Assembly (NCBI GenBank): GCA_020052135.1 | Contig: JAGVPS010000100.1 | Span: forward strand, 1 to 7,246 | DNA from: Minisyncoccota bacterium | GTDB taxonomy: Bacteria; Patescibacteriota; Minisyncoccia; UBA6257; 1-14-0-10-40-38 | Direction: 5' to 3' | Length of the DNA stretch: 7,246 bases | Part shown: positions 5,835 through 7,246 of the stretch, piece after piece | Layout: each line of letters starts with the position of its first letter | Position numbering within the stretch: the first letter of the stretch is position 1 | The notes under the pieces: generated by a model | Seen by the model: the letters and a program-made list of their open reading frames with translations, nothing else | Database searches by the model: none | What the model was told of the DNA's origin: nothing | Translations under genes and position numbers: made by a program

Positions 5835-5870
5835 CAAGATTGGTGAAATTTTGCTTTAGGTTACCGATTT

Positions 5871-5936
5871 GCCCGCCTCTGGCGGGGGCGGGAGCCCCCT
5901 CCTTCGTAAAACTTCGGCGGGCAGGGATTCTCCCTG
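5871..5936. repeat. GC-rich palindrome cluster downstream of the tRNA
   Basis: GCCCGCC (5871-5877) pairs with GGCGGGC (5916-5922). Inside is GGGGGC-ggga-GCCCCC (5884-5899). Directly after comes CAGGGA-ttc-TCCCTG (5922-5936), sharing one base with the outer stem. Composition is strongly GC-rich compared with the surroundings. It looks like a REP-type dispersed element; there is no ORF of its own. Confidence 0.6.
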
Positions 5937-5950
5937 GGTCCACAGATAAC

Positions 5951-5977
5951 AAAAAATAGGCCACTGGCCTATTTTTT
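5951..5977. terminator. Bidirectional intrinsic terminator
   Basis: AAAAAATAGGCC (5951-5962), loop act, GGCCTATTTTTT (5966-5977), twelve perfect pairs with T-runs on both strands. It serves the tRNA from the left and the small basic protein gene from the right, whose stop codon is 27 bases away. Confidence 0.9.
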
Positions 5978-6004
5978 ATCAGAGCAGAAACTCTGAAAGA
6001 GAAA

Positions 6005-6091
6005 CTATCTGCGGCGCTTCTTGGTCGTGCGTTTTTTCGTCGCTCGCTTCTTGGTCGCCTTTCTCTTAGTTGCCTTCTTTCGTTTCTTCAT
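6005..6091 (-). CDS. Tiny Lys/Arg-rich histone H1-like protein, 28 residues
   Basis: The minus-strand ORF begins at ATG 6091 and ends at TAG 6005. The product is made almost wholly of Lys, Arg, Ala and Thr in a repeating KKxATKK pattern: MKKRKKATKR, then KATKKRATKK, then RTTKKRRR. This composition is that of the C-terminal tails of bacterial histone H1-like and AlgP-like proteins, which bind DNA through charge; here the tail is the entire protein. Nucleoid or RNA binding is inference. The reality of the gene is supported by a good promoter (6192-6220), a terminator just after the stop (5951-5977) and the non-random repeat, though the encoded repeat itself favours long open frames. No Shine-Dalgarno site is visible. 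The 5' UTR would be about 95 bases with a TCTGTT-acg-AACAGA hairpin near 6136-6150. Confidence 0.75.
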   Translation of the reverse strand: MKKRKKATKRKATKKRATKKRTTKKRRR

Positions 6092-6191
6092 AAAGTAAAA
6101 TAAGTTAAGAAGATGCTTCGACCTTTCAGAAAAGATCTGTTCGTAACAGAAATATTTTTGGAATGTTCACTCATCGCTACTTGATACAAAA

Positions 6192-6220
6192 ATTATACAC
6201 CATATAAAAACATTAGTGAA
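6192..6220 (-). promoter_or_regulatory. Promoter of the small basic protein gene
   Basis: Minus-strand -35 TTCACT (6220-6215), a 17-bp spacer, and a perfect -10 TATAAT (6197-6192). It predicts a start near 6186. The -35 box lies within the right copy of a GTTCACT/AGTGAAC inverted pair, which might be a regulatory site. Confidence 0.65.
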
Positions 6221-6311
6221 CGATGCAAGCTGTGCATAAACCCCCACACCAACAAATCTTTTATTTTGCTGTGGGGGTAAATCGCCGCAGTTCGCAGAAA
6301 AAGTTCGTGAA

Positions 6312-6341
6312 TTTCCATAACGATGAGATATTCGTTATGAT
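6312..6341 (+). promoter_or_regulatory. Promoter with overlapping operator-like palindrome
   Basis: -35 TTTCCA (6312-6317), an 18-bp spacer and -10 TATGAT (6336-6341), pointing to the Cys-rich gene whose ATG is at 6358. A perfect inverted repeat, CATAACGA (6316-6323) and TCGTTATG (6332-6339) with eight bases between, spans the spacer and enters the -10. This is the layout of a repressor operator; no regulator is identified. Confidence 0.5.
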
Positions 6342-6357
6342 AGAGAAGAATATTTTT

Positions 6358-7246
6358 ATGAAATCTCCATCACGTTTTCTCCCGTGGGGAACTCTTGGCA
6401 TAATTATTATTTTTGCGCTTTGGTATGTGCTCGGACAAACCATGCAGACGAACTCGCTGGAAACCAAAACTCCGGCATACGACACATCCATTGATCAAAA
6501 TGCAACGACTATCTTCTCTGACGAAACTGCGCTCTTCTCGTATGTAAGAAAATTCGGTCCTCAGCAGACGCTCAAGCGGCTTAACGAGCTTTCCTCTATA
6601 TACGGCTCCTGCCATGACAGCGCCCACCGAGCAGGCCGTTTTTCCTATGAAATCTATGGGGAAGAATCCTTCCGGGAATGTAGCGCCGAGTGCCATTCGG
6701 GGTGCTACCACGGCGCAACCGAAGCGTACTTTAAAGAACACGGCACCGCGAACCTTGAGGAAAACCTTAAAACGCTTTGCTCCACAGAATTGAATCCCTT
6801 TTTCAGCCATCAATGCATTCATGGCATCGGACACGGGCTCATGGCGTGGGCAAACTACGAGCTCTTTGACGCACTTGAAAGTTGTGATCTCCTCTCCGAA
6901 CGACAAGACTCGTGCTGGACCGGCGTATTCATGGAAAATATCGTGGGCGGGTTGAGTTCTGAAGAGGGGCACTTCACCAACTATCTTTCGGACGATCCGC
7001 TCTACCCGTGCACCGATTCCGCGCTCGCTAACAAATACAAATCATCCTGCTACTTTCTCCAGACGTCACGCATGATGCAACTCTTTACAAATGATTTTTC
7101 AAAAATCGCATCTGCGTGCGCGATCGCGCCCGAAACATATCGCATGAGCTGTTTTGGGAGCATGGGCCGCGACGCAGGGGGCTCGAACCAGAAAAATCCC
7201 GCAGGCGCGATCGCGGCGTGCGCATATGCGCCCGCAGGTGAGTACC
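6358..7246 (+). CDS. Membrane-anchored Cys/His-rich repeat protein, C-terminus outside window
   Basis: An open frame of 296 codons from ATG 6358 to the window edge. A short basic N-terminus (MKSPSR) is followed by one hydrophobic segment at about residues 11-27, a signal anchor that would place the rest outside the membrane. The remainder contains 13 cysteines (85, 108, 112, 116, 141, 153, 176, 186, 218, 231, 254, 265, 288). They fall into six successive units that begin with Cys and close with another Cys; four units (85-108, 153-176, 231-254, 265-288) have exactly 23 residues between first and last Cys, the others 25 (116-141) and 32 (186-218). The early units carry His-Gly motifs: CHDSAH (85-90), CHSGCYHG (112-119) and CIHGIGHG (153-160). 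This suggests a tandem helical-hairpin protein stabilised by disulfides, or a metal or heme binder. I do not recognise a named family. It has its own promoter and is divergent from the basic protein gene. Confidence 0.85.
   Translation, partial: MKSPSRFLPWGTLGIIIIFALWYVLGQTMQTNSLETKTPAYDTSIDQNATTIFSDETALFSYVRKFGPQQTLKRLNELSSIYGSCHDSAHRAGRFSYEIYGEESFRECSAECHSGCYHGATEAYFKEHGTANLEENLKTLCSTELNPFFSHQCIHGIGHGLMAWANYELFDALESCDLLSERQDSCWTGVFMENIVGGLSSEEGHFTNYLSDDPLYPCTDSALANKYKSSCYFLQTSRMMQLFTNDFSKIASACAIAPETYRMSCFGSMGRDAGGSNQKNPAGAIAACAYAPAGEY

Larger units (their letters stand above)
6092..6357. other. Divergent intergenic region with promoters and inverted repeats
   Basis: Separates the minus-strand basic protein gene from the plus-strand Cys-rich gene. 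Besides the two promoters listed, it contains ACCCCCACA (6240-6248) and TGTGGGGGT (6270-6278), a nine-base perfect inverted repeat with a 21-base T-rich loop, which could form a hairpin on either strand but lacks a proper T-tail, and GTTCACT (6164-6170) with AGTGAAC (6215-6221), an inverted pair flanking the minus-strand -10 region. Confidence 0.5.

Noticed and set aside
5758..5964. Minus-strand ORF of 68 codons across the tRNA
   Set aside because: It is the antisense translation of the tRNA (the DLGGIGPPSRQCECRVLPLN part corresponds to the tRNA arms); such frames are familiar false gene calls opposite tRNAs.
6240..6278. ACCCCCACA / TGTGGGGGT inverted repeat as a terminator
   Set aside because: The loop is 21 bases and no T-run follows on either strand, and no gene ends nearby, so it is kept only as an inverted repeat.
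6370..6972. Minus-strand ORF of 200 codons
   Set aside because: Shadow of the plus-strand Cys-rich gene, which has an N-terminal anchor, regular Cys spacing and a promoter. The shadow has none of these.

Overview
The window looks like a piece of a Candidate Phyla Radiation (Patescibacteria, probably Parcubacteria-type) genome. The reasons are a 23S rRNA gene carrying many insertions and with no 16S gene upstream of it, weak or absent Shine-Dalgarno sites, intergenic palindromes built from repeated AT-rich words, an RNHCP-domain protein, a stand-alone receiver protein, a tiny Lys/Arg-rich protein and a Cys-rich anchored protein of unrecognised family. The receiver gene ends in TGA at the expected family length, so TGA is a stop here and the code is not the Gracilibacteria type. 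The lineage is inferred from style; no marker protein fixes it.

Left part, 1-2998, minus strand: the 5' two thirds of a 23S rRNA gene, running off the left edge. Recognisable rRNA blocks are separated by at least seven insertions totalling roughly 1 kb. Most share one plan: a short GC-rich hairpin, a long AT-rich palindrome, and a second short hairpin, sitting at the tip of a native rRNA helix. Two sites correspond to helices 25 and 45, the classical intervening-sequence sites of Salmonella 23S. An eighth element of the same plan lies in the leader at 3005-3109.

Leader, 2999-3482, minus strand: a near-consensus promoter (TTGACA, 16 bp, TATACT), an intrinsic terminator about 70-95 nt downstream of the start, then several hairpins before the 23S 5' end. 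The 23S therefore appears to be its own transcription unit with a possible attenuator or a small RNA in front.

Middle, 3497-5591, minus strand: a gene run in the order RNHCP zinc-ribbon protein, single-domain response regulator, helical protein of unknown function (ATGA overlap with the regulator), and after a 177-bp gap a small membrane protein of the conserved TM-helix/MscS-like type. It ends in an elaborate terminator containing a perfectly paired three-way junction.

Right part, 5764-7246: a tRNA-Ala(CGC) on the plus strand with an odd T-loop and a palindromic leader, a GC-rich palindrome cluster, a bidirectional terminator, a 28-residue basic protein on the minus strand with its own promoter, and, divergently on the plus strand, the first 296 codons of a membrane-anchored Cys/His-rich repeat protein that runs off the right edge. 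E. coli rRNA positions quoted throughout are approximate and aligned from memory.
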